Source of the DNA: Geodermatophilus dictyosporus
Lineage (GTDB): Bacteria; Actinomycetota; Actinomycetes; Mycobacteriales; Geodermatophilaceae
Length of the DNA stretch: 64,000 nt
Assembly: GCF_900115505.1 (NCBI RefSeq)
Contig: NZ_FOWQ01000006.1
Location: 214,792 to 278,791 of the forward strand
Reading direction: 5' to 3'
Below the pieces are notes generated by a model, which saw only the letters and a program-made list of their open reading frames with translations, was not told the origin of the DNA and did not search any database. The translations under genes were made by a program, and so were the position numbers. Positions 8,881 through 16,893 of the stretch are shown here, one piece after another; the stretch's first letter is position 1, and every line of letters starts with the position of its first letter.

Positions 8881-10014
8881 TCACGGCTCCTCCGGACGCT
8901 CAGTATCGTCGCGCGCCTCGCTAATCGCACCCAGCATGGCGTCGAGGGCGCGGGCGATGTCGGCGTCGCGGTCGTCGGCGGCGTGCTGGTAGAGGAGCGC
9001 GGCGGCGGGGGAGGAGTGACCGAGCCGGCGCATCAGCTCCTTGGTGGTCGCGCCGGTGGTCGCGGCGAGGGTGGCGCCGGTGTGGCGAAGTTCGTGCGGC
9101 CGGACTGCGGGCAGGCCGATGGCGTCGGCGGCGCGGCGGAAGGTCGAGTTCCAGTTGCTGCGGGCCAGGTAGCCGCCGGAACTGGTGGAGAACACGAGCG
9201 CGTCCGGAGAAGTGGGGACGTGCTTCTCCAGGTGGTCCTCCAGTACCGCCGCGATGGCGGCGGGCAGGGCCACGGTGCGATGTCCGGCGTCGGTCTTGGG
9301 TTCGCCGACCACCCACCGTCCGCCCACGCGGCGAACCGAGCGCTCGACACGCAGCAGACCGTTCCCCAGGACGTCGGAGCGCCGCAGCGCGGTGGCCTCA
9401 CCGAAGCGGAGTCCGCCGAAGGCCAGCACGAGCACGAGTGCGCGGTAGCGCTCCGTTCTCCGGTCCCGCCCCAGTTGTTCGCCCAGCTGCAAGGCCTCTG
9501 TCGCCGTGAGTGCGCGGGACGGCCGGGAGGCCTTCGGTGTGCCGGCGCCACGCAACCGGCAGGGGTTGGAAGCGATGGCCTCGTCGGCGACCGCGACGTT
9601 GAGGATGGCCCGCAGGAGCCGGTACGCCTGCGCCAGTGCTGTTGGGCCAGTCGTCTGGCCGGCCTTGGCGTGCCAGGAGCGGACGGCGGCGGGGGTGACC
9701 TCGTCGACGGGGACGTCCGTCCATGGCGTAGCGAGGTGGTGACGCCACAGGCCTCCATAGAGGACGCGGGTGCTCCCGCGGAGGTCGTTGCGGGCCAGGT
9801 ACTCCTGGGCATACTCGCCGATGGTCCGGCTACTGGCGTTCGGTGCTCGCCAGCTCTTGCGGAGGAGGTCGGTCTGCTGGCTGGCCAGCCACGCCCAGGC
9901 GTCAGCCTTGGTGTTGAAGATCTTGGTGTGCCGCTGACCATCGGGGCCGAGGTACCGGGCGCGGTGGCGGCCGCTTGGGAGCCGGTCGACCGACCCAAAC
10001 GTTCGCTTGGTCAT
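8881..10014 (-). CDS. int: tyrosine recombinase/phage-type integrase
   Basis: A 377-residue site-specific recombinase. Residues 1-50 are an AP2-like arm-binding segment (GRHRARYLGPDGQRH), about 60-150 the SAM-like core-binding domain and 170-350 the catalytic domain. The active-site set is complete: R203 (GLRFGE), K240, H307-E-L-R310, H333 (LGHSS) and the nucleophile Y342. It would integrate and excise a mobile element through attP x attB exchange. The excisionase gene lies 41 bp upstream on the same strand, and a 3' tRNA fragment is a further 200 bp upstream. All key residues are present, so it should be active. Confidence 0.93.
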   Translation of the reverse strand: MTKRTFGSVDRLPSGRHRARYLGPDGQRHTKIFNTKADAWAWLASQQTDLLRKSWRAPNASSRTIGEYAQEYLARNDLRGSTRVLYGGLWRHHLATPWTDVPVDEVTPAAVRSWHAKAGQTTGPTALAQAYRLLRAILNVAVADEAIASNPCRLRGAGTPKASRPSRALTATEALQLGEQLGRDRRTERYRALVLVLAFGGLRFGEATALRRSDVLGNGLLRVERSVRRVGGRWVVGEPKTDAGHRTVALPAAIAAVLEDHLEKHVPTSPDALVFSTSSGGYLARSNWNSTFRRAADAIGLPAVRPHELRHTGATLAATTGATTKELMRRLGHSSPAAALLYQHAADDRDADIARALDAMLGAISEARDDTERPEEP

Positions 10015-10055
10015 GCCGCGACTCTGTCGGGAGCGTCGGCGATTCTCCGCCTTCG

Positions 10056-10271
10056 TTACCGCTGACTGTGGACGCGGCTGGCATCCACAAAGGCGTCTAG
10101 CGTCGAGCGCTCGAGACGCACATACTTGCCCACTTTGACGTAAGCGATCCGTCGCTCGGTGATCAGCCGGCGGATGAAGCGCTCCCCGGTGCCGAGGAAC
10201 TCACCGGCCTGAGCGACGGTCAGTAGCGGGCCGCGATCGACGTCTTGCCCCTTCGCTGCTTGCATCGTCAT
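10056..10271 (-). CDS. xis: excisionase-type winged-helix DNA-binding protein
   Basis: A 71-residue MerR-like/excisionase-family protein: LTVAQAGEFLGTGERFIRRL is the recognition helix region, followed by the wing IAYVKVGKYVRLERSTLDAFV. It is a recombination directionality factor or its close relative, bending attachment-site DNA so that the neighbouring integrase excises. It precedes int in the same direction, the standard xis-int order of actinobacterial integrative elements. Such small proteins are sometimes repressors instead, but the position favours Xis. Confidence 0.85.
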   Translation of the reverse strand: MTMQAAKGQDVDRGPLLTVAQAGEFLGTGERFIRRLITERRIAYVKVGKYVRLERSTLDAFVDASRVHSQR

Positions 10272-10470
10272 GGGATCGAGCGTCGCTGCCCTTCTGCAGC
10301 GCTTCTCTGGTTGTCCCCCCGATCACCAACCTTCCGGGTAACCATGTGACTTCAGAATGCGGACGGAGGTCTTGAGGTCACGAGGGTGCCGACGGGAACA
10401 TCGCATCGCAGAAGTTGGCGCCACTGGTGCGCACGTGAATAGCGTGGCCCAGTCGAGCGACCGCAAACGC

Positions 10471-10503
10471 AGGGTTATTGGTTCGAGTCCAATCGGGGGA
10501 GCA
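10471..10503 (+). other. 3' tRNA fragment, probably tRNA-Asn (candidate attachment-site remnant)
   Basis: A perfect T arm (attgg at 10477-10481, loop ttcgagt, ccaat at 10489-10493) is followed by cggggga, the 3' acceptor strand, and gca. No matching 5' acceptor (tcccccg) or anticodon arm lies upstream, so this is only the 3' third of a gene. The agggtt variable loop and the arm sequence resemble actinobacterial tRNA-Asn as I remember it; the identity is uncertain. Integrases that target tRNA genes leave such fragments at the distal end of the element. Confidence 0.65.
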
Positions 10504-10895
10504 TAACCGCAGGTCAGGGCCTCGTGAGCGAGGCGAGCGTCCTAGCCATCCATGACAAACCCCTGAAATAGCCGACGGGCCACCGCCGTTCTGGGTGCTC
10601 CGGCGAGACGGCGTAGCGCGGCTAGCCACGCCCGACGACCGTCGGGTGTGACCGCTCCGGCGGGAGCACAGATGTCTCCAACGCGCGGCTGCGCCGACCT
10701 CCTGTCCTCCAGGGTCCTCACCGCCAACCGCGGCCAGTCGCCGGCAGGGCGCATCCTCCAGTTCCGCTCCTGTAGTTCCCCGGTTGCTCGGTCCGGTCGT
10801 GCCGGCGCGCAGCGCCGGAGGACCGGGACGGCACCGGGCGCTAGGGTTCGGCGCCACGGGCGGGTTGTCCACCGAACGGGTGATGGGGGACTGCC
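10504..10895. other. non-coding stretch upstream of the XRE regulator
   Basis: About 390 bases with no convincing gene. It holds small GC-rich hairpins, the best being ccggcgc (10802-10808) with gcgccgg (10812-10818) around a 3-nt loop. A GGGGGA ribosome site for the next gene lies at its right end. No promoter boxes stand out. Confidence 0.45.
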
Positions 10896-11348
10896 GTGGC
10901 GCGGCCACTGCTGCGAGGCGACCGCCTGCAGGCTGCCCGCGAGGCCATGGCGCTGACCCGAGAAGAACTGGCCACGCGACTCGAGCTGTCGAGCCCGTCG
11001 CGCATCCGGGTCTGGGAGACGGGACTCGAGCGTCCACGACCCCGCTTCGTGCCCCGGCTGGCGGCCGCGCTGGGTGTCGAGCCGCTGTATCTCCTCGACG
11101 TCGATCCCGATGACCCGCCCCTGGCGGCCCTTCGCCTGGCGGCCGGGCTGGCGACCAACGAGGTGACCGCTCCCGGCTTGTCCGTCATGACGTACGTGCG
11201 ACTGGAGGATGGCCGTCCCGGCGCGGATCCTTCGACCAGGCTCACCACCGCCATCGCCGACGTTCTGGGTGTGGACGTCCCCCGCGTGGACGCCGCCGTC
11301 CGTCGCTCTCGACGCGACCACCTCGCCGTGGCGTCCTTCGGGGCCTGA
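10896..11348 (+). CDS. XRE-family transcriptional regulator
   Basis: 150 residues from a GTG 7 bases after GGGGGA. Residues 9-60 are a Cro/cI helix-turn-helix: RLQAAREAMALTREELATRL, then SPSRIRVWETG and FVPRLAAALGV. The remaining 90 residues have no domain I recognise, but the phrase LTTAIADVLGVDVPRVDAAV may be a second, partial helix-turn-helix. It is the first gene of the Tad-locus side and is transcribed toward it, so it may control that locus. This is inferred from position only. Confidence 0.8.
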   Translation: MARPLLRGDRLQAAREAMALTREELATRLELSSPSRIRVWETGLERPRPRFVPRLAAALGVEPLYLLDVDPDDPPLAALRLAAGLATNEVTAPGLSVMTYVRLEDGRPGADPSTRLTTAIADVLGVDVPRVDAAVRRSRRDHLAVASFGA

Positions 11349-11564
11349 ACAGGAGAGTTACTGGAGGAAGAGATTGCCTCCACGGGCGATTGCGGTGGTA
11401 ATTTCCCGCATCCGCTGCCCGGGAGGTGTCATGGCTCACACGGCACAGTCGCGCGTGGCTGGGGCTGGCGCGGTGTCAACTGTCGGTCAGCGACCGCGTC
11501 CGGGCGTCGTCGGACCCGTGCGTGTGCCGAGGAACGACCGTCGCGCGCGTAGGACGCTGCCGCA

Positions 11565-12164
11565 ATGACGGCGCGGGGACGGGTGACGGGTGTGCTCCTG
11601 CCTGCCTTTCTGGCCCTCACCGGCTGCACGGCGGAGACGGAATCTCCGCAGAGCTCCTCATCGAGCGAGGCGACCCCGTCGCGGCCGAGCGCGGTGCCGT
11701 CAACTACGACGTCGGAGACCCCAAGCCCGGATGAACAAGCAGCCCAGACCGCCATCGAGACCTTCGAAGGCCTGCTGCAGATCAGTGATGCGGCCAGCCG
11801 TGAGCCGAACGCCCGAGACTGGGAACCCGAAATCCGCCGGTATGCCGCCGATCCGGCGGCTCTCCTCACCGTCCAGTCGGTGCGTGACTACGGCACCCTC
11901 GGGCTTCGGCAAGACGGCGATTCCGTCGTAGACCTGCAGGTCACTGGTGTCGACCTGTCTGGGCCCGAAGGGCCAACAGTGAGGATCACCGGCTGCTACG
12001 ACAGCCAGAGTGCCCGGACGATCAACGTCGCGACTGGTGAGGTTGTGCCGCCCGGTACACCGCCCCACTACGTCTGGGACATAGCAGTCGTCCAGTTCAT
12101 GGCAGAGCCCGGGGAGCCCTGGTTGGTCACCCGTCTGGAGCCTCTGCCGGACCGGCCATGCTAA
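11565..12164 (+). CDS. secreted lipoprotein at the head of the Tad locus
   Basis: 199 residues with a lipoprotein signal (VLLPAFLALTGC; lipobox LTGC, Cys19), then a Ser/Thr/Pro linker and a globular domain of about 140 residues. The domain (EQAAQTAIETFEGLLQ and later DLQVTGVDLSGPEGP, TVRITGCYD) has the pattern of NTF2-like or DUF-type lipoproteins found next to actinobacterial transfer genes. Its end overlaps the next start by 7 bases, so it is translationally coupled to the secreted protein that follows. It probably anchors to the outer face of the membrane; no enzymatic motif is visible. Confidence 0.75.
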   Translation: MTARGRVTGVLLPAFLALTGCTAETESPQSSSSSEATPSRPSAVPSTTTSETPSPDEQAAQTAIETFEGLLQISDAASREPNARDWEPEIRRYAADPAALLTVQSVRDYGTLGLRQDGDSVVDLQVTGVDLSGPEGPTVRITGCYDSQSARTINVATGEVVPPGTPPHYVWDIAVVQFMAEPGEPWLVTRLEPLPDRPC

Positions 12165-13072
12165 GGCGGATCCTTCGTACCTCGGTAGTTGTCACGGCCG
12201 TGCTGATCGGAGTGACGTCTCCAGGCACTGCCTCCGCAGAGCCAACGGTCGAGTGCTCCAAGACGAATCCCCGCACTGGGGCCTGTCTGCTGTGGGTCTC
12301 GACGCCAGGAGACAGCGGAGCCGCTGGCGATGTGAGCACGGGGAGTGCCCCCGTCACGGAGGGCAGCGCAGAGCGGGACGGCCAAGACGAGGCATCTGCG
12401 AACCCGTGTACATACAGCGTGGCCGAGCCGCAGCCGGCACCGGACAGCGTCATCTGGCAGGGGAAGACGGCCGCCGATGGCGTGGTGTACGTGCAGGTCT
12501 GCCCGCGCGGGGACGGGTCGGGTCTCGCCGCGGTCCTCGTCTTCGTGGCGAACGGCTCCGCGGCACCGGCGCCTGCGGTGGATCCGCGAGTCCTGGCGGA
12601 GCAGGCGATTGCCGCGCTGGTGATGCGCGCGCCGGAGATCCGGATGGCTCCGCCGCCGGGCTCGACCAGTGGCCTGGTCGGCCTGCCGGTGTGGATGTGG
12701 ACCGAGCGCGGTGAGCAGTTCCTCGGCCCGGCCCGGCAGTCGGTGTCGGCCGGTGGGGTCACGGTCACCGCGGTCGGTGAGGTGAGCCGCATCGCCTGGG
12801 ACATGGGGGATGGCACCACGGTCGTCTGTGGCGCCGGGACGCCGTACGTGCCGGGGGCGGGAGAGGAGTCCCCGGACTGCGGCCACGTCTACGCGCAGGC
12901 GTCGACCCGGCACGTACCCGGTGGCGCGTGGCCGGTCACGGCGACGAGCACCTGGACGATCACCTGGTCCGGTGGCGGCCTGTCGGGCACCGAGACGCTG
13001 GAGCTGTCGTCGTCGACGGAGTTGGTCGTCGGGGAGCTGCACGTCCTCAACCAGGACGGCGGTCGCCGATGA
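12158..13072 (+). CDS. secreted protein of Tad-type locus, PKD-like C-terminal region
   Basis: 304 residues with a Sec signal peptide (MLRRILRTSVVVTAVLIGV, cleavage near ASAEP). The first half is low-complexity with paired cysteines. The second half includes VSRIAWDMGDGTTVVC and DCGHVYAQAS, the pattern of a PKD/Ig-like domain, and ends in a beta-rich WTITWSGGG segment. Homologues in actinobacterial integrated elements are often misnamed ATP/GTP-binding proteins; I see no nucleotide-binding motif. It is exported and may sit on or near the pilus. It shares ATGA with the following SAF gene. Confidence 0.7.
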   Translation: MLRRILRTSVVVTAVLIGVTSPGTASAEPTVECSKTNPRTGACLLWVSTPGDSGAAGDVSTGSAPVTEGSAERDGQDEASANPCTYSVAEPQPAPDSVIWQGKTAADGVVYVQVCPRGDGSGLAAVLVFVANGSAAPAPAVDPRVLAEQAIAALVMRAPEIRMAPPPGSTSGLVGLPVWMWTERGEQFLGPARQSVSAGGVTVTAVGEVSRIAWDMGDGTTVVCGAGTPYVPGAGEESPDCGHVYAQASTRHVPGGAWPVTATSTWTITWSGGGLSGTETLELSSSTELVVGELHVLNQDGGRR

Positions 13073-13755
13073 CCCGCACGCATCCACCGCGGACCGGCGC
13101 GCCGGGTCGTGCGGTGGTCAACGGGTCGTCCCCGGCGCCGATGCTGCCGCCACCGCGCCGGCGCCGTCGTCCGGCACTGTTGGCGCTGGCGGTGGCCATG
13201 GTGGTGCTCGGGGCGCTCGGTGCCGCCTACCTGGCCACCTCGCTGGGACGGACGACGCCGGTGATCGCGGTCGCGCGCGAGGTGCCCTGGGGGCAGCAGA
13301 TCACCGCCGCCGATCTGGTGGAGGCGCGGGTGTCCGCCCATCCGGCGCTGGATCCCATCCCCTACGGCGACCGCGACCAGGTGATCGGCATGGTCGCCGC
13401 CACCACCCTGACGCGGGGATCCCTGCTCACCCGCGCGGCGCTCACCGCGCAGCCGCTTCCGCCGCCCGGTCAGCAGCTGGTCGGCGTGGGGGTGTCGGCG
13501 GTCCAGCTGCCGACGACGTCCCTGCGGCCCGGTGACGACGTGCTGCTGGTCCCGGTGACCGGCAGCGGTGCGGCGGGAGCGCCGGGCACGGCGGGGACGT
13601 CCGGCCCGGTGGAGGCCACGGTGGTCCGGTCCGGACCGCCGGGCACCGACGGGCTGCGGGTGGTCGACGTGCTCGTCGACGCCGCCGACGGGCCGGACGT
13701 CGCGGCCCGCGCGGCCGCGGGACTGGTCGCCATCGTCGTCGTGGCCGGCGAGTAG
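13069..13755 (+). CDS. SAF-domain protein, CpaB/RcpC-like pilus assembly factor
   Basis: 228 residues from the ATG in the ATGA overlap. A basic cytoplasmic tail is followed by one membrane helix (about 36-57) and then a SAF domain (about 64-125: VIAVAREVPWGQQITAADL, then GSLLTRAAL). A CpaB-like beta-rich region follows (GVSAVQLPTTSLRPGDDVLLVPV). RcpC/CpaB proteins sit outside the membrane and help assemble or stabilise the Flp pilus channel. Its place just before the TadZ and TadA genes supports that role. Confidence 0.8.
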   Translation: MTRTHPPRTGAPGRAVVNGSSPAPMLPPPRRRRRPALLALAVAMVVLGALGAAYLATSLGRTTPVIAVAREVPWGQQITAADLVEARVSAHPALDPIPYGDRDQVIGMVAATTLTRGSLLTRAALTAQPLPPPGQQLVGVGVSAVQLPTTSLRPGDDVLLVPVTGSGAAGAPGTAGTSGPVEATVVRSGPPGTDGLRVVDVLVDAADGPDVAARAAAGLVAIVVVAGE

Positions 13756-13770
13756 GCGAGGACGGCCGCC

Positions 13771-14580
13771 GTGTTGATCGCGCTGTGCTCGGCCAAGGGC
13801 GCCCCCGGCGTGACCACCGCCGCGCTGGCCCTGACGCTGTCCTGGCCGCGCGGCGCGGTGCTGGCCGAGCTGGACCCGGCCGGTGGCGACGTCCTGGCCG
13901 GCTACGGACGCGCGCGGCTGTCCGCCGGCGGGCTGACCGAGCTGCAGCTGGCGGCGCGGCGCGGCGGGCTGGCCGGGCAGCTGGACGCCCACCTCGTGCA
14001 GCTGGACGCCACGGGGCGGGCGCGGCTGCTGCCCGGCCTGTCCGATGCGGCCACCGCCCGGCACGTGAACTGGGAACGGCTGGCCGCGGCGCTGGCGTCG
14101 GTGGAGGACGGCGCCGTCGACGTGCTGGCCGACTGCGGGCGGCTGCGGGCCGAACACTTCCCGGCCGCGGTGCTCCGCCGGGCGGCCGCCGTGGTGGTGG
14201 TGACCGGGTCGACGCTGCGGGCGGTGCGCGCGGCGGCCCAGGCGGTCGCCGAACTGCGCGACGAGGGAGCCGGTCTGGCCCCGGGTGCCGGCGTGCTGGC
14301 GGCGCTCGTCGTGGGGCCGGGTGAGCCGTACGGCGAGCGGGAGATCGGCGAGGTGCTGGGCGTTCCGGTGGTGGGCGTCCTGCCGCGGGACGCCCGGGCG
14401 GCGGCGGTGCTCAGCGAGGGCGCACCGGCCGGGCGGCTGTTCGCCCAATCGGCGCTGCTGCGGGCCGCCCGGTCCGCGGCGGTCCGGCTGGCCGAGTTCG
14501 CCGCCGCGCACGAGGTCCGGCTAACCCCGCCGCCGACCCCGGCGTCGGCGGCCACCGCCGGAGGCCGCCGTGACCGCTGA
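13771..14580 (+). CDS. TadZ/CpaE-like ParA-family protein with altered P-loop
   Basis: 269 residues from GTG. The N-terminus IALCSAKGAPGVTTAALAL is a ParA/MinD fold start, and LAELDPAGGDV is the following strand. DVLADCGRL and VVVVTGSTLRAVRAA match the Walker B-like and A-prime regions. TadZ/CpaE proteins mark the pole or recruit the TadA motor. The normal GKGGxGKT loop is KGAPGVTT here: the first (deviant Walker A) lysine is kept but the second is valine, which would weaken ATP hydrolysis, as in several TadZ proteins. It overlaps the TadA gene by 11 bases. Confidence 0.75.
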   Translation: MLIALCSAKGAPGVTTAALALTLSWPRGAVLAELDPAGGDVLAGYGRARLSAGGLTELQLAARRGGLAGQLDAHLVQLDATGRARLLPGLSDAATARHVNWERLAAALASVEDGAVDVLADCGRLRAEHFPAAVLRRAAAVVVVTGSTLRAVRAAAQAVAELRDEGAGLAPGAGVLAALVVGPGEPYGEREIGEVLGVPVVGVLPRDARAAAVLSEGAPAGRLFAQSALLRAARSAAVRLAEFAAAHEVRLTPPPTPASAATAGGRRDR

Positions 14581-15988
14581 TCCGCTCACTGACGGGACGG
14601 TCGGGATCCCCGTTCGAGGACCGGACGCGTCCGCCCGACCCGTCGACTGGGCGCTGGTGCGCCGGCTGCACGAGACCACCGGGACGGCGCTGGCCGAGGA
14701 GCTCAAGCGCCGCCCCGCGCTGACGGCCAGGGCGCAGCAGGAGCTGGCCCGCACCCTCATTCAGGACGGGCTCGACGAGCTGGTCCGAGAGCGGATGCGG
14801 ACCGGTCAGGACGTGCCGTCGGCGGCCGAGGAACGGGCGATCGCCGAGGCGGCGTTCGCCGCCCAGTTCGGGCTGGGCCGGCTGCAGCCCTACGTCGATG
14901 ACCCGCAGGTGGAGAACATCGAGGCGCACGGCTGCGACAACGTCTGGATCGGCTACGCCGACGGACGCGACGTCCGGGTCGGCCCGATCGCCGACTCCGA
15001 CGAGGACCTGGTGCGGCAGCTGCAGCACATCGCCGCCCGGCTGGGCCGCGCCGAGCGGACGCTGACCACGGCCAGCCCGCTGCTGACCATGCGGCTGCCG
15101 GACGGGTCGCGACTGGCGGCGGTCATCGAGACGGTGCCCCGGCCGCAGCTGGTGATCCGCCGGCACCGGATCCGCAACGTCGACCTCGAGGACCTGGTCG
15201 GCCTGCGAGCGATCGACCGGCCGCTGGCGGAGTTCCTGCGGGCGGCGGTCCGCGCGCGGAAGAACATCGTCGTTACCGGGGGCCAGGGTGCCGGCAAGAC
15301 CCTGCTGCTGCGCGCGCTGGCCAACGAGCTCCCCGCCAACGAGAACCTGGCCACGATCGAGAAGCACTTCGAGCTGCTGCTGCACGAGCTGCCCGACCGG
15401 CATCCCCGGGTGGTGCCCTTCGAGGCGCGGGAGGGCACCGGTGAGCGCGGCCCGGACGGCCGCCGCCTCGGCGAGGTGACGCTGACTGAGCTGGTGGAGC
15501 ACGCCCTGGTGATGAACGTGAGCCGGGTCTGGCTGGGCGAGGTCCGCGGCGAGGAGGCCTGGCCGCTGATCGAGGTGATGGAGGCCGGCGAGGGCGGCTC
15601 GGCCTGCACCCTGCACGCCCGCTCGGCCGCCCACGCCTTCGAGCGGCTGGCGAACCTGTGCATGCGCGGTCGCGCGGGAGTGACCCCCGAGCACGCCTAC
15701 CGGTCGTGTGCGTCGGCGATCGACCTGGTCGTGCATCTGTCCACCGTCGACGAGCGGTGGATCGGGGGGCAGCGCCACCGGTTCGTCAGCCAGGTCGTGG
15801 AGTGCAACGGCATCGGCGAGGGCGGGCGCCCGGCGCTCACCGAGGTGTTCGCCCCGGGCCCGGACGGACGGGCGGTGGCCGAGCACGATCCGGTGGCCCT
15901 GGCCGACTACACCCGCGTCGGCTTCAATCCCGACTGGCTGCGATCTGCCTCCGCGCGCTGGGCCGGCGCGGCCGGGAGCCGGCGATGA
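14570..15988 (+). CDS. tadA: TadA/CpaF-type pilus assembly ATPase
   Basis: A 472-residue type II/IV secretion ATPase. The N-terminal domain (about 85-200) carries YVDDPQVENIEAHG and LLTMRLPDGSRLAAV. The motor has Walker A GGQGAGKT (237-244), an acidic ATIEKHFEL Asp-box-like segment, WLGEVRGEEAWPL (Walker B) and GSACTLHARSA (His box). It powers Flp pilus extension or a related secretion process as a cytoplasmic hexamer. The length matches the family. The coupled tadB and tadC genes follow directly, and all motifs needed for activity are present. Confidence 0.93.
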   Translation: MTADPLTDGTVGIPVRGPDASARPVDWALVRRLHETTGTALAEELKRRPALTARAQQELARTLIQDGLDELVRERMRTGQDVPSAAEERAIAEAAFAAQFGLGRLQPYVDDPQVENIEAHGCDNVWIGYADGRDVRVGPIADSDEDLVRQLQHIAARLGRAERTLTTASPLLTMRLPDGSRLAAVIETVPRPQLVIRRHRIRNVDLEDLVGLRAIDRPLAEFLRAAVRARKNIVVTGGQGAGKTLLLRALANELPANENLATIEKHFELLLHELPDRHPRVVPFEAREGTGERGPDGRRLGEVTLTELVEHALVMNVSRVWLGEVRGEEAWPLIEVMEAGEGGSACTLHARSAAHAFERLANLCMRGRAGVTPEHAYRSCASAIDLVVHLSTVDERWIGGQRHRFVSQVVECNGIGEGGRPALTEVFAPGPDGRAVAEHDPVALADYTRVGFNPDWLRSASARWAGAAGSRR

Positions 15989-16893
15989 GCGGCGCGGGAC
16001 TGCTGGCCGGTACGTGCGGGGCCCTGGTGATCGGCGGCCTGCTGCTGGCCGCCCACGCCGTCACCGCCCCGGCGGCAACGGCTAGGCCGCCGCGCCGCTG
16101 GCCCCCTTCCACCGGGCCGGCCGATCCGCGGCGGGTCCGGCGACAGGGGGTGCTGTGGAGCACCGCTGCCGTCGTGGCGGCCGGGGTGTGGCTGGTGTCC
16201 GGATGGCCGGTCGGCGGCGCGCTTGCCGGAGGAGCGGTGGTCGGCGTCCCGTGGCTGCTGGCGCAGTTCGCCGGCGGCAACGCCGCGGTGGAGCGGCTGG
16301 AGGCGCTGCAGGAGTGGGTGCGCCGCAGCTCCGACGTGCTTGCCGCCGGCGGCGGTCTGGAGCAGACGCTGATCCGCTCCGCGCGCACCGCGCCGGAGCC
16401 GATCTCCGCCGAGGTGGCGACGCTGGCCGCCCGGCTGCAGGCCCGGTGGCCGACGTCGCGGGCGCTGCTCGCCTTCGCCGACGACCTCGACGACGCCGCC
16501 GGCGACCTGGTCGTCGCCGCGCTGCTGCTCGGTGCGGAGCTCCGCGGGCCCGGGCTGGCCCGCGTGCTCACCGAGTTGGCGGGAAGCCTCACCGAGGAGG
16601 TCACCATGCGCCGCAAAGTCGAGGCTGACCGCGCCAAGCCCCGCGCCAACGCCCGGTGGCTGCTGCTGATCACCCTCGCCGCGGCCTGCCTCGCCGCCCT
16701 GAATGGCGACTACCTGGCGCCCTACGGCACCGTCGTCGGACAGCTGGCGCTGGCCGCCATCGCCGCGCTGATCGTCGGCTGCTTGCTGTGGATGCGCCGA
16801 CTGACCGCCGCCGCACCGTCCTCCCGCTTCCTGGCCGACCGCGACCGCAACCGCCGCACTGAACTTGGGTCGACGGAGGTGCCGGTGTCGTGA
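15985..16893 (+). CDS. tadB: TadB-type inner-membrane platform protein
   Basis: 302 residues from the ATG inside ATGA. An N-terminal helix (about 5-28) and a hydrophobic pair (about 55-92) precede a T2SSF cytoplasmic domain: LEQTLIRSARTAPEPIS, then ALLAFADDLDDAAGDLVVAA, and LTEEVTMRRKVEADRAKPRA before two C-terminal membrane helices. It forms the membrane platform turned by TadA together with TadC. The gene is overlapped at both ends by its neighbours (tadA, tadC). Confidence 0.85.
   Translation: MSGAGLLAGTCGALVIGGLLLAAHAVTAPAATARPPRRWPPSTGPADPRRVRRQGVLWSTAAVVAAGVWLVSGWPVGGALAGGAVVGVPWLLAQFAGGNAAVERLEALQEWVRRSSDVLAAGGGLEQTLIRSARTAPEPISAEVATLAARLQARWPTSRALLAFADDLDDAAGDLVVAALLLGAELRGPGLARVLTELAGSLTEEVTMRRKVEADRAKPRANARWLLLITLAAACLAALNGDYLAPYGTVVGQLALAAIAALIVGCLLWMRRLTAAAPSSRFLADRDRNRRTELGSTEVPVS

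Noticed and set aside
10428..10503. A complete tRNA gene
   Set aside because: The T arm and 3' acceptor are perfect, but no complementary 5' acceptor or anticodon arm exists upstream.
10378..11321. Overlapping - strand frames at 10.4-11.3 kb
   Set aside because: They cross the tRNA fragment and the XRE gene; composition is shadow-like and no ribosome site is present.
12889..14511. 540-codon open frame on the - strand across the CpaB-like and TadZ genes
   Set aside because: Arg/Gln/Gly-rich shadow of well-supported + strand genes with motifs and coupled starts.
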